Shown here: positions 43,601 to 51,334 of the stretch, in pieces
Layout of the letters: the number at the start of each line of letters is the position of its first letter
How positions within the stretch are numbered: the first letter of the stretch is position 1
Origin: Thermoplasmata archaeon
GTDB lineage: Archaea; Thermoplasmatota; Thermoplasmata; RBG-16-68-12; SOIM01
DNA length: 64,000 nucleotides
Assembly: GCA_023140195.1 (NCBI GenBank)
Contig: JAGLME010000004.1
Location: 374,637 to 438,636, forward strand
Reading direction: 5' to 3'
Translations under genes and position numbers: made by a program
The notes under the pieces: generated by a model
The model's database searches: none
Told to the model about the DNA's origin: nothing
The model's input: only the letters and a program-made list of their open reading frames with translations

Positions 43601-45952
43601 CCGTGGCAGATCGACATGTACACCGAGAACTGGTCCCTCCTTCCGGATACGAACTCGGACGGTCTTCCGGACACTGGTCAACTTCCTGCTTCCTCATCCT
43701 ACAACTTCAACGTGAAGGTCACCATACCCGAACAGCCTCCGATAGGGAATGAGATGGTGGCGGAGATCTACGCGAGTTCCACGGTCAACAAGGCGAGGGA
43801 TTTCACGACCATCATTACAAAGACAAGACCTCATCTGGAACCCATCAAGACGGCCGATCCGGAGGAGATATACCTCAAAGGGGTGGGGACCAATGAGTAC
43901 ACTGAGATCACCCTGGAAGTGTTCGGGGGAGGTTACATTCTCACGGACAGGCAGCCCCAGGACACCATCTTCGTGATAGACAGCTCGGGAAGCATGCAAG
44001 ACAGCGACCCTTTGAACCTAAGACTGGATGCGTCAAAAAGGTATGTTGACAACATGAGCACTCCCGACAGAGGAGCGGTGGTCGATTTCGATCACGTCGC
44101 CAATCTGGCTCCGATCGGCAGCGGGGACCATCTTGGCAGTGATTATACACGGATCAAACAGAACATAGACACCATCGATTCCAACGGGGCCACAGATGTT
44201 GGTCTTGGATTGAAGGTCGCCAATGAGGAGCTCATCGCCAACGGGGATTCCACCCATCTTTGGATCGAGATTTTATTGACGGACGCGAACCAGCCAGACA
44301 CCTACTACCCTGAGACCACATTGCAGATACAGAACGCAACTGATGCTGGCATCATCATATTCAGCATCGGACTGGGGGAAGAAGTGAACGAGCCTTTGCT
44401 CAGAGAGATCGCGGAGCGCACCGGAGGAGAGTATTACCACGCCGTTGACCCGACCGCCCTTCAGGAGATATACAGCAAGATAGAGATGGTCATCTTCGAC
44501 ATTGCTGGACGGGACGGGGACCTGAGTGATTCTGACCGCATGATAAGGGACGTGTTACCACCGTACATCCATCTGGAGTGGGGGTCTTTCTCCATCTACC
44601 CCGATGTCATCTACCACACGATGGACGGCACCTTCCTGGAATGGGAGGTGGCAAGGATCAAAGTGGGTGAGAACTGGGAGGTCTCCTACAAGGTCAGCAG
44701 CTCCCAGCTGGGTTGGGTGCCGGTGGGGGTCTATCCGGAAGCGAGGGTCAGCTACATCAAGTGGAACAACCAGTACGTCATACACCCGTTCCCGGACGTC
44801 AAGGTCCACGTCATCCTTCCGCCCGCCGACCCGATCGTGACAGGCCCTCCGAAGGACCTCAGGACTTCTATGGAGGGTGACACGGACATCCGTTTGGACT
44901 GGACCCCTCCAGATGAACCCACGGTCAGCCATTACCTGATATATCGTTCGGTGGACCAGAGAGATTTCGATTTTACCGGCCCGATTCATGATACTTCAAA
45001 TGACGTGAACCCGAGACGAAGTGATTGGCTGGATACGGGAGCATCAGACATCGGTGCCCCAAGGGAGTACTACTACGTGGTAAGGGCTGTGGATAATGGT
45101 GGTTCTGTGAGCAATACGAGCAACACAGCGGGGAAGTGGACGAAAACATTCGAAGCGGGACTGAACGCCTTCTCTCTTCCACTGGAACCGTACCACCCTC
45201 TGAACGTAAGCGAACTGGGGAACGCGATACCCAACGCTGAGTTCATCAGAAGGATCAGGAGCGACGGGGAATGGGATACTCATAGCGTGGGCATGAAGGG
45301 AATGGTGAGCGATGAAGAAGCTCTTGTCGGCAAGGGGTATGAGATATCGGTGTTAAAAGAGACCAGATACACGTTCTTTGGTTTTCCTGGGTCCATGATA
45401 AGTTTCCACGAAGGGTTCGGAGATGCCGTGGGGTTCAGAAAGAGTCTGGTAGCTGACGCACAGAGTGCGGATATAACGATTACTTGGCAATCCCTGTCTG
45501 GGGCTTCAGAATATGAAGTATACAGGTCTACCAGCAGGGACGGCTTGTTCAATGAGGCGCTCCAGCCAGTTGCAACCGTTCCATCTTCTGTCAACCAACT
45601 CGTGGACATGGGAGCTGTACTGCCTGGAACGGAACACTACTACTGGGTCGTGCCAATCGACTCCGCCGGGAAGAGGGGAAGCAGCACCTACAGCGTCGGA
45701 GTGTGGATAGGCAACTATCAGAAAGGCTCGGACACCATCTCCTCCCCGTTGAAGTTGCTGATCCAAATCTCGATCGATGAGTTGTGCGACATGAACGAGA
45801 ATGTGGTGGGGATAGCGTACTTGACAAACGGGGTTTGGAAATTCCATTCAAGAGTGATGCCTGCTTCGGTCTACAATTCGATCTTCCTGCAGGGGCAGGG
45901 GTACCAGATATCGAACGAGAATGATGTCCAATTGGTGTTCATAGGCTACTAG
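40700..45952 (+). CDS. Giant secreted surface protein with VWA, lamin-tail-like and FN3-like domains
   Basis: 1750 residues from ATG 40700, beginning with a signal peptide (basic KRASSKAMKR, then a hydrophobic stretch to about residue 38). Two copies of a beta-sandwich domain ending in GWY[IV]DDV lie at about 50-230 and 470-650, the type seen in M6-like peptidases and MAM-like modules. Lamin-tail-like domains follow at about 655 and 790. A VWA domain spans about 1085-1265 with the MIDAS motif DSSGS at 1093. Then come an FN3-like domain and two C-terminal modules (NAFSLPLEPYHPL; ISSPLKLLIQISI). It is probably an adhesin or cell-surface scaffold. No peptidase site or C-terminal anchor is seen. 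Confidence 0.88.
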   Translation: MKRASSKAMKRIISLGVSSCFLFSTLMVLVSFHSDYVKALSPTWGDAMEMGPGEWKNYSNGAGTEWQLGIPKNVGPNSTHSGVNAWGTNIAGNYSTETLAYLESPPFDLALSTNTELVFWHYLETDVNVTNNWDGGIIEVSTDIGITWVQVKDPIMPNPNPYYDTNLDNTRNNPLGGKEAYCHDRSGWEEVTVNLSQFDGSSSFLFRFAFGSDTTGGSPGWYIDDVLISADVKEGVIVEPDYSRIDLAGTIHRFNLTVRNLQKISDVIDIVLEDARGWPMELYMWDGVSPLADTGGAPGIPDTGSLFKGASRDIVLEVTIPPGTPYGVDNLVQVKGEPYSGPAVYDAAYVHLSTPTPDVSIVEFSVPGVQVSGEEANVTASIRNNGRYNRSFDVRLNISGPGELQYDPVRSVENLSADETTSVYWTFIPTTTGDYAIEAMTLLDIDVVPWNNVSSRQMMVMTKLFEDTMENGGPASQGKWTAGSQPKTAWELGVPVNVGPSSCHSTTRCWGTNLNSDYRKAADIRLETPTIDLSGSDRARLRFSHFYEVLGPWMNDGGFVEISGDGGSTWSYIEPLSGYSGSVDLSAPTPPGPGACSYAGSSSEWKVAEFDLNPYSGMQIIIGFHLWTDPSNYQSGWAGWYVDDVQVLHVPKGPVLIFTEIQDSGQELIEVYNSGKVPDDLKHYAISNDGGITTIGGSWSTNRIDPGKSAFFTTSGDELNDDGEVLYLVNASSNEMMYQIGFGQRGPVPDPISKESSSRFWNGIEYEEHWTRSANTSFGARNDVRSRNAQTEVVLNEVLFNPSTAGDEFVEIFYSGNGSVNLKNYTLVCDSVHTIDSDVILDAVHDHYIMLPTDYADLFSEMDSGGENLYLYDSTGSFLDMVGWSSGNEVGKSMARVPEGFGSRDGYDDISSQQGGWRFGSEPTMALIGIRPDQSGYGDLGDVVSYSLTILNQPIDDLITLTYSTGRPWQIDMYTENWSLLPDTNSDGLPDTGQLPASSSYNFNVKVTIPEQPPIGNEMVAEIYASSTVNKARDFTTIITKTRPHLEPIKTADPEEIYLKGVGTNEYTEITLEVFGGGYILTDRQPQDTIFVIDSSGSMQDSDPLNLRLDASKRYVDNMSTPDRGAVVDFDHVANLAPIGSGDHLGSDYTRIKQNIDTIDSNGATDVGLGLKVANEELIANGDSTHLWIEILLTDANQPDTYYPETTLQIQNATDAGIIIFSIGLGEEVNEPLLREIAERTGGEYYHAVDPTALQEIYSKIEMVIFDIAGRDGDLSDSDRMIRDVLPPYIHLEWGSFSIYPDVIYHTMDGTFLEWEVARIKVGENWEVSYKVSSSQLGWVPVGVYPEARVSYIKWNNQYVIHPFPDVKVHVILPPADPIVTGPPKDLRTSMEGDTDIRLDWTPPDEPTVSHYLIYRSVDQRDFDFTGPIHDTSNDVNPRRSDWLDTGASDIGAPREYYYVVRAVDNGGSVSNTSNTAGKWTKTFEAGLNAFSLPLEPYHPLNVSELGNAIPNAEFIRRIRSDGEWDTHSVGMKGMVSDEEALVGKGYEISVLKETRYTFFGFPGSMISFHEGFGDAVGFRKSLVADAQSADITITWQSLSGASEYEVYRSTSRDGLFNEALQPVATVPSSVNQLVDMGAVLPGTEHYYWVVPIDSAGKRGSSTYSVGVWIGNYQKGSDTISSPLKLLIQISIDELCDMNENVVGIAYLTNGVWKFHSRVMPASVYNSIFLQGQGYQISNENDVQLVFIGY

Positions 45953-45971
45953 GTCAGCCGCCAGAGTCGTA

Positions 45972-46919
45972 TTACAGCTCAAGACAGTACGTAATCCCTT
46001 CCTGCTCCATCTCAAAACCAACGGACTTGTAGAGATCCAACGCCTTGGGATTCTTTACGGCCACACCCAGGTAGAGAGTGTCCATTCCTTGGTCCTGGAG
46101 CCACTTCATTCCCTCCACCAGAAGGGCCTTTCCGACCCCTTTTCTCCTGTGTTCTTCCAGAACACCGAAGGCCCCTATCCATCCTGTGTTGACGTTGTGT
46201 TCCTTGTTGTAGTCAACCTCTATCGTGGAGACGCATTCGCCAATGACATCCCCGTCCATCTTGGCGAGGTTGATTCTGTTGATGTCGGTTGTAGCATCCT
46301 TCCATTTCTTGAGAGATTCCATCGTCCTGGGTGAGAACATCTCGTCTTGTGAGAAGGCACTATTGATGGCCATCATGCAATCGGTCAGTTGCTGATCGGT
46401 CGAATCCTTGAGGAGGAAGTCCTCGAACTCAAGCCCTTCGGGATGTTCTGGCGATGGGATGTCCTGAGTCTTCTTGACCATGATGTACTCGTGCCAGATC
46501 TCTTCGAACCCGGATTCTTCCAGCGCGGATATCCTCCACTCGGTTCCCATCAGATCCCATATCTTCGCCTTTGTCACTCCTCTGCCACGGAGATACTCGA
46601 CCGCCCTTCCCACTAGCTCCTGTTGGATCCCATCATTTCTGTTGTCCTCCAGGACCCAGAGCGCCATCCAGCCTTCATTGCGACCGTGTTCAACATGCCT
46701 CTTTAGGACGACTGCGCCTCCATAGCCGATCGGCTTCCCATCAAGGAGCACGAGCCAGTGGCCTTCCGCCTCCCAGTCGTCATCCTCGAAGGAGCTCTTC
46801 CGATACGCTTCGACGTTCTGGAAGTCCCAGAGGGGGTCGTCCTTGTTGGAGGTGTTGATGAGGTTGACTATGGCTTCGATGTCGTCAAGAGTTGGATGGC
46901 GGTATTCGAGGTTGGCCAT
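45972..46919 (-). CDS. Tandem GNAT-family acetyltransferase
   Basis: 315 residues made of two GNAT folds. The C-terminal one keeps the acetyl-CoA loop (VLEEHRRKGVGKALL near 250, then KNPKALDLYKSVGF), while the N-terminal one (LEDNRNDGIQQELVG near 95, ALEESGFEE) lacks the glycine-rich consensus and is probably structural. MshD and related proteins share this double layout. The substrate is not known. Convergent with the large surface-protein gene, 19 nt between stops. Confidence 0.87.
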   Translation of the reverse strand: MANLEYRHPTLDDIEAIVNLINTSNKDDPLWDFQNVEAYRKSSFEDDDWEAEGHWLVLLDGKPIGYGGAVVLKRHVEHGRNEGWMALWVLEDNRNDGIQQELVGRAVEYLRGRGVTKAKIWDLMGTEWRISALEESGFEEIWHEYIMVKKTQDIPSPEHPEGLEFEDFLLKDSTDQQLTDCMMAINSAFSQDEMFSPRTMESLKKWKDATTDINRINLAKMDGDVIGECVSTIEVDYNKEHNVNTGWIGAFGVLEEHRRKGVGKALLVEGMKWLQDQGMDTLYLGVAVKNPKALDLYKSVGFEMEQEGITYCLEL

Positions 46920-47195
46920 GTACCGATATTATCGGTCCTAATTATATCTCTTGGTCTGCCTGATTCTTGAGACAGAAGAGATACACTGTGATGAGAATCG
47001 TGGTTGGGACCATACGGCACAGCCATGGAGAATGAGGAAACCGCTTGCTCATCATGATGAGAAAAGACATTCCACAGTGAAAAGCCCATTCAATGATTGA
47101 AACTAGACCCCATTCTTGAATTCCACTGCTATGGAACCTCAAGCGGTGCTAAGTGTTGAAACAGACATGGATGAGATTCAAGGGCACAGTTCCCC
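46920..47195. other. Intergenic region without evident gene
   Basis: No frame of convincing quality, tRNA or repeat array was seen. It could hold the promoter of the GNAT gene near 46925-46950. Confidence 0.4.
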
Positions 47196-47987
47196 TCAAT
47201 GAGGAATGTAGTGTCTTTCTCCAAGAGCTGGTGCAATCAGAGTATATTTCTCATCACCATCAGTAACACTATATAGCACAATCCAGACATCGTTCACAAT
47301 CTTCAGAGTCGCAAAGATGAAGGTCAAAGTTTCATAAACGGCCAACAAGGAGAAGAGAGTAACGTAGGCCATCAAACCGATTGCCAAGGGTGCAAGTAGA
47401 GAAATCCAAGGAGTGAGAGGTAGTGCCGCGAGGCTTGGAAAGACAAGAGCTGCAGTGATCAGCATTACACGTTCATGAGTGTGTCTCATGTAGAAGGCGA
47501 GAACGTCCTGGATTTGCTGACTTCTATGGTATCCAATCCAGTCTCTCACCTCCTTGGCATGTGTACCTTCTTCAAACTTCCTCAATACTTGAGGATTGAG
47601 AGGCTTGTCATGGTCAAAGGGGCCAAGTTTCACCCCCAGGGAAGTCGCGACTTGTCTAACACCATCTTCATATTCACCTTTCCGGCGAATAATCTCGCGA
47701 TAGACAAAGATCGAGTATACTGAGACAAGCGACACAAGTGTTAAGAAAGTGGCCACACCAAAGATGAGCAGGCTAGATAGGAATCCTGAATCCATTCTGA
47801 GCTGGAAAGCGGAGTAGAGAATGCCGAGAATAGAGCCCAGCAATGCGGAGACTTGGACAAGGATTCCTCCAATATCGAAAGCTGGCATGCGATCTGACCC
47901 CTGTATCTTAATGGGGAGTTCTAAGACGTCCCAAAGAGATGGCGTCTTGCTTGTAGATTGGACCTTTTCATCAGCATCCGGTGGCAT
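47196..47987 (-). CDS. Membrane protein of unknown function, four helices with a cytoplasmic middle domain
   Basis: 263 residues. Two hydrophobic segments (about 43-62 and 70-95) precede a charged stretch of about 75 residues (REIIRRKGEYEDGV; DWIGYHRSQQIQDVL), then two more (about 173-195 and 198-225). The N-terminus is polar (PPDADEKVQSTSKTP). The surrounding DNA looks richer in A/T than the flanks. No family recognised. Confidence 0.65.
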   Translation of the reverse strand: MPPDADEKVQSTSKTPSLWDVLELPIKIQGSDRMPAFDIGGILVQVSALLGSILGILYSAFQLRMDSGFLSSLLIFGVATFLTLVSLVSVYSIFVYREIIRRKGEYEDGVRQVATSLGVKLGPFDHDKPLNPQVLRKFEEGTHAKEVRDWIGYHRSQQIQDVLAFYMRHTHERVMLITAALVFPSLAALPLTPWISLLAPLAIGLMAYVTLFSLLAVYETLTFIFATLKIVNDVWIVLYSVTDGDEKYTLIAPALGERHYIPH

Positions 47988-48191
47988 ACAATCACTCCGC
48001 TTTTGACAGGTGCCCCGCTTTCAGCAAATCCCTTTTTTGACTGGAAAGCACCCCTTTGAGACCCTAATCGAGTCGCTCATACTTCAATGTAGTTCTAGTG
48101 TTGTGACAACTTTGTAAGGCCCCTTTGCTCGAATGGCCGCATCCAAACGATCCTGACAAAAATCTAAATATCCGCTCCTCACTTCAAGACA

Positions 48192-48208
48192 TGCTGGGAA
48201 TTCCAGCA
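48192..48208 (+). promoter_or_regulatory. Inverted repeat near the start of the lsrF-like transcript
   Basis: TGCTGG-GAATT-CCAGCA, six-base arms with a five-base centre, lies 26 nt before the ATG and about 27-30 nt after a TATA-like TCTAAATATCC (about 48162-48172). Such a site could be an operator at the transcription start. Confidence 0.45.
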
Positions 48209-48233
48209 CTATGACAAAAGAAGAGGGGTAACA

Positions 48234-49055
48234 ATGGATTGGGGAATGCAGAACCGTTTGTCAAGGATAATCAAACCGAGGACCGGCCACACGGTCATGC
48301 TGGCCGTGGACCATGGATATTTCTTGGGACCGACCAGGAAGCTGGAGAGCCCCAGAGAGACCATCAAACCGTTGCTTCCGCACGCGGATGCGCTCATGCT
48401 CACGAGGGGAGTTCTAAGATCCTCAGTAGACCCGGGCGCGAACACACCGGTCGTCCTGAGGGTCTCAGGTGGAACGAGCATAATCGGGGAGAACCTCGCC
48501 AACGAGGGCATCACGACCTCCATGGAAGAGGCGCTGAGACTGAACGTCTCGGCAGTGGCACTGTCCATCTTCGTGGGAACGCCATACGAGAAGCAGACGT
48601 TGATGAACCTTTCAGAACTGGTCAACCAGGGGGAGGAGCACGGGATACCAGTGTTGGCGGTCACGGCCGTTGGCAAGGAGCTCGGGAAGAGGGACGCAAG
48701 GTATCTTGGTCTCTGTTGCAGGATTGCATCTGAGCTGGGAGCCCATATCGTGAAGACCTACTACTGCGATGGTTTCGACAAGATAGTCGAGAGCACTCCG
48801 TCACCAATAGTCATCGCTGGCGGACCCAAACTGAAGACCGAACTGGACGCCTTCAAGATGACCTACGATGCGATTCAAGCGGGAGCCGTAGGCGTGGACA
48901 TGGGCAGGAACATCTGGCAGCACGATTACCCGATAGCCATGATCAAGGGGGTCAGGTCCGTCGTCCACAAGAAGCACACTGCCAAGGAAGCTCACGATGT
49001 CTTCAAGAAGGAGAAGGCAAAGGTGGACAAGAGGAAGCCCAAGAAGGGGAAGTGA
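48234..49055 (+). CDS. lsrF: LsrF-family class I aldolase/thiolase
   Basis: 273 residues closely following E. coli LsrF in layout: MDWGMQNRL start, TVMLAVDHGYF near residue 20, VLMLTRG-like DALMLTRGVLRSS, HIVKTYYCDGF with the Schiff-base lysine near 180, PIVIAGGPKL and VGVDMGRNIWQ. LsrF transfers an acetyl group from a phosphorylated AI-2 breakdown product to CoA. In archaea, where no lsr operon is present, related enzymes are also aldolases for fructose bisphosphate or for the ADTH/aromatic precursor. GAGGGG precedes the ATG. The next gene is a zinc dehydrogenase. Confidence 0.85.
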   Translation: MDWGMQNRLSRIIKPRTGHTVMLAVDHGYFLGPTRKLESPRETIKPLLPHADALMLTRGVLRSSVDPGANTPVVLRVSGGTSIIGENLANEGITTSMEEALRLNVSAVALSIFVGTPYEKQTLMNLSELVNQGEEHGIPVLAVTAVGKELGKRDARYLGLCCRIASELGAHIVKTYYCDGFDKIVESTPSPIVIAGGPKLKTELDAFKMTYDAIQAGAVGVDMGRNIWQHDYPIAMIKGVRSVVHKKHTAKEAHDVFKKEKAKVDKRKPKKGK

Positions 49056-49103
49056 GCATCTCGATTCTGGCACGGATCACTTCAACACCAGGAAGCCAAG
49101 GCT

Positions 49104-50129
49104 ATGCGCGTGGCGATGTACTATAAGAACAGCGACATCAGGCTAGAGAAGATGCCCAAGCCGGAGATCGGACCTGGGGAGTTGCTTGTCAAGGTTGTAG
49201 CTTGTGGGATATGCGGTAGCGATGTTATGGAGTGGTACAGGATCAAGAAGGCGCCCCTGGTCCTCGGTCATGAGATCGCTGGGGATATTGTTGAGGTTGG
49301 CGAAGGTGTCACTGATTACAAGGAAGGAGACAGGGTCTTCGTCTCACATCATGTTCCCTGCGGGGAGTGCAAGTACTGCCAAGATGACCACGAATCCTGT
49401 TGCGATACATTGCGCACAACGAACTTCGATCCAGGCGGGTTCTCGGAGTATGTCAGGGTTCCAGAGATCAATGTGCACCACGGGACCTATCTTCTGCCGG
49501 AGGAGATCTCATACGAGGATGGCGTTTTCATAGAACCGCTGGCTTGTGTCGTCAGGGGGCAGAGATTCGCGGAGATGGAAGCGGGGAAATCGGTTTTGGT
49601 TCTTGGAAGCGGAATAGTCGGCCTTCTTCACATCAAACTGGCGAGGGCGAAAAGCGCGAGCAGAATCATCGCAACCGACGTGACCAACTTCCGAATGGAA
49701 GCCGCGAGGAAGGCGGGTGCGGATCACGCAATAAGCGGAAAGGCGGACGTCCCTGCAAAGGTCAGGGAACTGAACGATGGAAAACTGGCCGACATCGTGA
49801 TCGTTTGCACCGGATCCGTTCCAGCGATAAGACAGTCCATGCGTTCGGTCGATCGTGGTGGAACAATACTGTTCTTCGCGCCCACCGACCCGGGAGTGGA
49901 GATTCCGATACCCTTCAACGACCTGTGGAGAGAGGAGATAACGATGGTTTCATCCTACGCGGGCTGCCCCGAGGACATCCGGGAGGCCATAGAGCTTCTC
50001 AGATCTGGAAAGGTGAATGTGGACGATCAGATTACCCACAGATTGGGTCTGGCAGACACTCAGAAAGGTTTCCAACTGGTTGCAGAGGCCGTGGATTCGA
50101 TCAAGGTGATTATTGAGCCATGGAAATAG
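49104..50129 (+). CDS. Zinc-dependent medium-chain dehydrogenase (sorbitol dehydrogenase-like)
   Basis: 341 residues. Catalytic zinc ligands are in CGICGSD (near 37) and LGHEIAG (near 53); structural zinc Cys are in CGECKYCQDDHESCC (near 88-102). The NAD fold has VLVLGSGIVGLLHIKLA near 165. Typical substrates are sugar alcohols, threonine or short-chain diols. It starts 48 nt after the LsrF-like gene on the same strand, so may oxidise or reduce a product related to that enzyme; this is inference. Confidence 0.9.
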   Translation: MRVAMYYKNSDIRLEKMPKPEIGPGELLVKVVACGICGSDVMEWYRIKKAPLVLGHEIAGDIVEVGEGVTDYKEGDRVFVSHHVPCGECKYCQDDHESCCDTLRTTNFDPGGFSEYVRVPEINVHHGTYLLPEEISYEDGVFIEPLACVVRGQRFAEMEAGKSVLVLGSGIVGLLHIKLARAKSASRIIATDVTNFRMEAARKAGADHAISGKADVPAKVRELNDGKLADIVIVCTGSVPAIRQSMRSVDRGGTILFFAPTDPGVEIPIPFNDLWREEITMVSSYAGCPEDIREAIELLRSGKVNVDDQITHRLGLADTQKGFQLVAEAVDSIKVIIEPWK

Positions 50130-50165
50130 CCAGGTCTTTCGTACGATCGAGGCAAAAGACATCGG

Positions 50166-50179
50166 TTTTATATATTAAA
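50166..50179 (+). promoter_or_regulatory. TATA box of the MNT gene
   Basis: TTTTATATATTAAA; the expected start near 50199 is followed by GGTGG (50201-50205) and a CTG at 50211, just before conserved coding sequence. Confidence 0.6.
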
Positions 50180-50210
50180 CCCTAGTTTTCTATAGGAAAC
50201 GGTGGTTTAG

Positions 50211-50774
50211 CTGAGGAAACTATTCGAGAAATACGTCGACTGGAAGGTATTGGAACACTTCCTGAAGAACCCGACGACACAGTTCTACATCAAGGAGCTC
50301 TCAAGGATGCTTGAGATAAGCCCCAGGAGCGCCCTTGAGGCGATGAAGATGTTCGGTTCAGAGAACATACTGATCAAAGAGGAGATCGGTCTCGCCCACT
50401 TGTATAGGCTGAACAACGAGCTCCCATTGGTCAAATCGTTGAAGAGAATGCATATCCTGTTCCTCCTGCATGAGAACGAGTTCGTTGAAAAGGCCGTGAC
50501 CATAGATGAGAACATGATATCTCTCGTCCTCTATGGGAGCTATTCATCCGGCGACTATGACGAAAGGAGCGACTTGGATCTCATCATGATCACGCAAAAG
50601 GATAAAAGCGAATTCGACGGTTTGGCAACGGACATGGAAGAATCTTTGAGCGTCCCTGTGAGCATCGAGGTCTTCACCCTGGCCAACTGGAAGAGGCTGG
50701 CCAAAAGGGGTGACGCGTTCCACTCCGACGTCGTCAGGGAACACGTCCTACTCTTTGGAAGTGAAATAGATTGA
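50211..50774 (+). CDS. HTH-nucleotidyltransferase (MNT) protein, possibly starting at CTG
   Basis: 187 residues if begun at CTG 50211. An N-terminal winged-helix-like domain (KLFEKYVDWKVLEHFLKNP, FYIKELSRMLEISPRSALEAM) is followed by a minimal nucleotidyltransferase core with LYGSYSSGDYDERSDLDLIMI near residue 105, including the GS and DxD metal ligands. The first ordinary start (TTG 50250) would cut off a conserved-looking helix; an in-frame TAG at 50208 stops any further extension. MNT proteins pair with HEPN toxins as antitoxins, and a HEPN remnant follows directly. Confidence 0.85.
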   Translation: MRKLFEKYVDWKVLEHFLKNPTTQFYIKELSRMLEISPRSALEAMKMFGSENILIKEEIGLAHLYRLNNELPLVKSLKRMHILFLLHENEFVEKAVTIDENMISLVLYGSYSSGDYDERSDLDLIMITQKDKSEFDGLATDMEESLSVPVSIEVFTLANWKRLAKRGDAFHSDVVREHVLLFGSEID

Positions 50775-50869
50775 ATATCGATGAATGTTTCTCGCGAGGT
50801 TTGCTGAAGATGATCCGCCCATCCAAGGACAAAGCGAAGAGGTCTCAAAGGAGATCATGGAATGGATAA
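50771..50869 (+). pseudogene. Truncated HEPN-domain gene
   Basis: TTG 50771 overlaps the MNT stop and opens a 32-codon frame whose product (NIDECFSRGLLKMIRPSKDK, then AKRS) matches the start of small HEPN proteins (EC...GLL..I.PS..KA..S). The frame is closed by TAA 50867-50869; after a shift the sequence SKEIMEWIRERR continues the expected helix briefly, then stops. The remaining HEPN part, including any R-x4-6-H site, is missing, and the next gene starts inside this one. Confidence 0.6.
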
Positions 50870-51179
50870 GAGAGAGAAGATAGTCAAGGAATTGAAGACC
50901 TTCAGGGAGAGAATGAGCAAACATTACCCCATAGCCGAGATGATATTCTTCGGGAGCATTGCGAGGGGGGAGTTGAAGGAGGACAGCGACATTGACCTGA
51001 TCATCGTCTCGGAGAAGTTCAAGGGAATGAACTTCATCAAGAGGGCCGCGAGAGCGTATGACCACTGGGTGCTGGATTATCCGGTTGATTTTCTGTGTTA
51101 CACGCCTAAGGAGTTCGAGAAAAGGAGGAAGAGGATAGGACTGTTGGCGCAGGCGTTGGAAGAGGGGATTGCGATCTAG
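50862..51179 (+). CDS. Minimal nucleotidyltransferase domain protein
   Basis: 105 residues with only the nucleotidyltransferase core: IFFGSIARGELKEDSDIDLIIVS near residue 28 with GS and DxD. Such small proteins act with HEPN partners in prokaryotic toxin-antitoxin pairs. It begins within the HEPN remnant, so the locus now has two nucleotidyltransferases and no full HEPN gene in view. Confidence 0.88.
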   Translation: MDKREKIVKELKTFRERMSKHYPIAEMIFFGSIARGELKEDSDIDLIIVSEKFKGMNFIKRAARAYDHWVLDYPVDFLCYTPKEFEKRRKRIGLLAQALEEGIAI

Positions 51180-51309
51180 AAGTTCTTGTGAGGAGATGGG
51201 CCTGGGCGGATTTGAGTGGGTTTGGGTTCGGAACCACGGAATTCCATACGTCGGAGCGAAGATGGAAATCTGGCTTGTACTTCTTTACCACAGGTCACGG
51301 ACAATCTCC

Positions 51310-51316
51310 AAAAAAA
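51310..51316 (-). terminator. Poly-U terminator of the beta-helix protein gene
   Basis: A run of seven T on the minus strand 19 nt after the stop of the gene ending at 51335. U-tracts end transcription in archaea. Confidence 0.5.
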
Positions 51317-51334
51317 CTGGATTGCGGGCCAAGG

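Noticed and set aside
46920..47195. Searched for a small gene or RNA in this gap
   Set aside because: Only short frames without start signals and no stable symmetrical structure were visible by eye.
49400..50116. 238-codon frame inside the zinc dehydrogenase gene
   Set aside because: Same-strand shadow in another frame, Arg/Gly-rich, without motifs.
51180..51310. Possible RNA gene between the nucleotidyltransferase and the beta-helix gene
   Set aside because: A stretch around 51220-51240 looked tRNA-like (GGTTCGGAACC) but no acceptor or anticodon stem can be formed.
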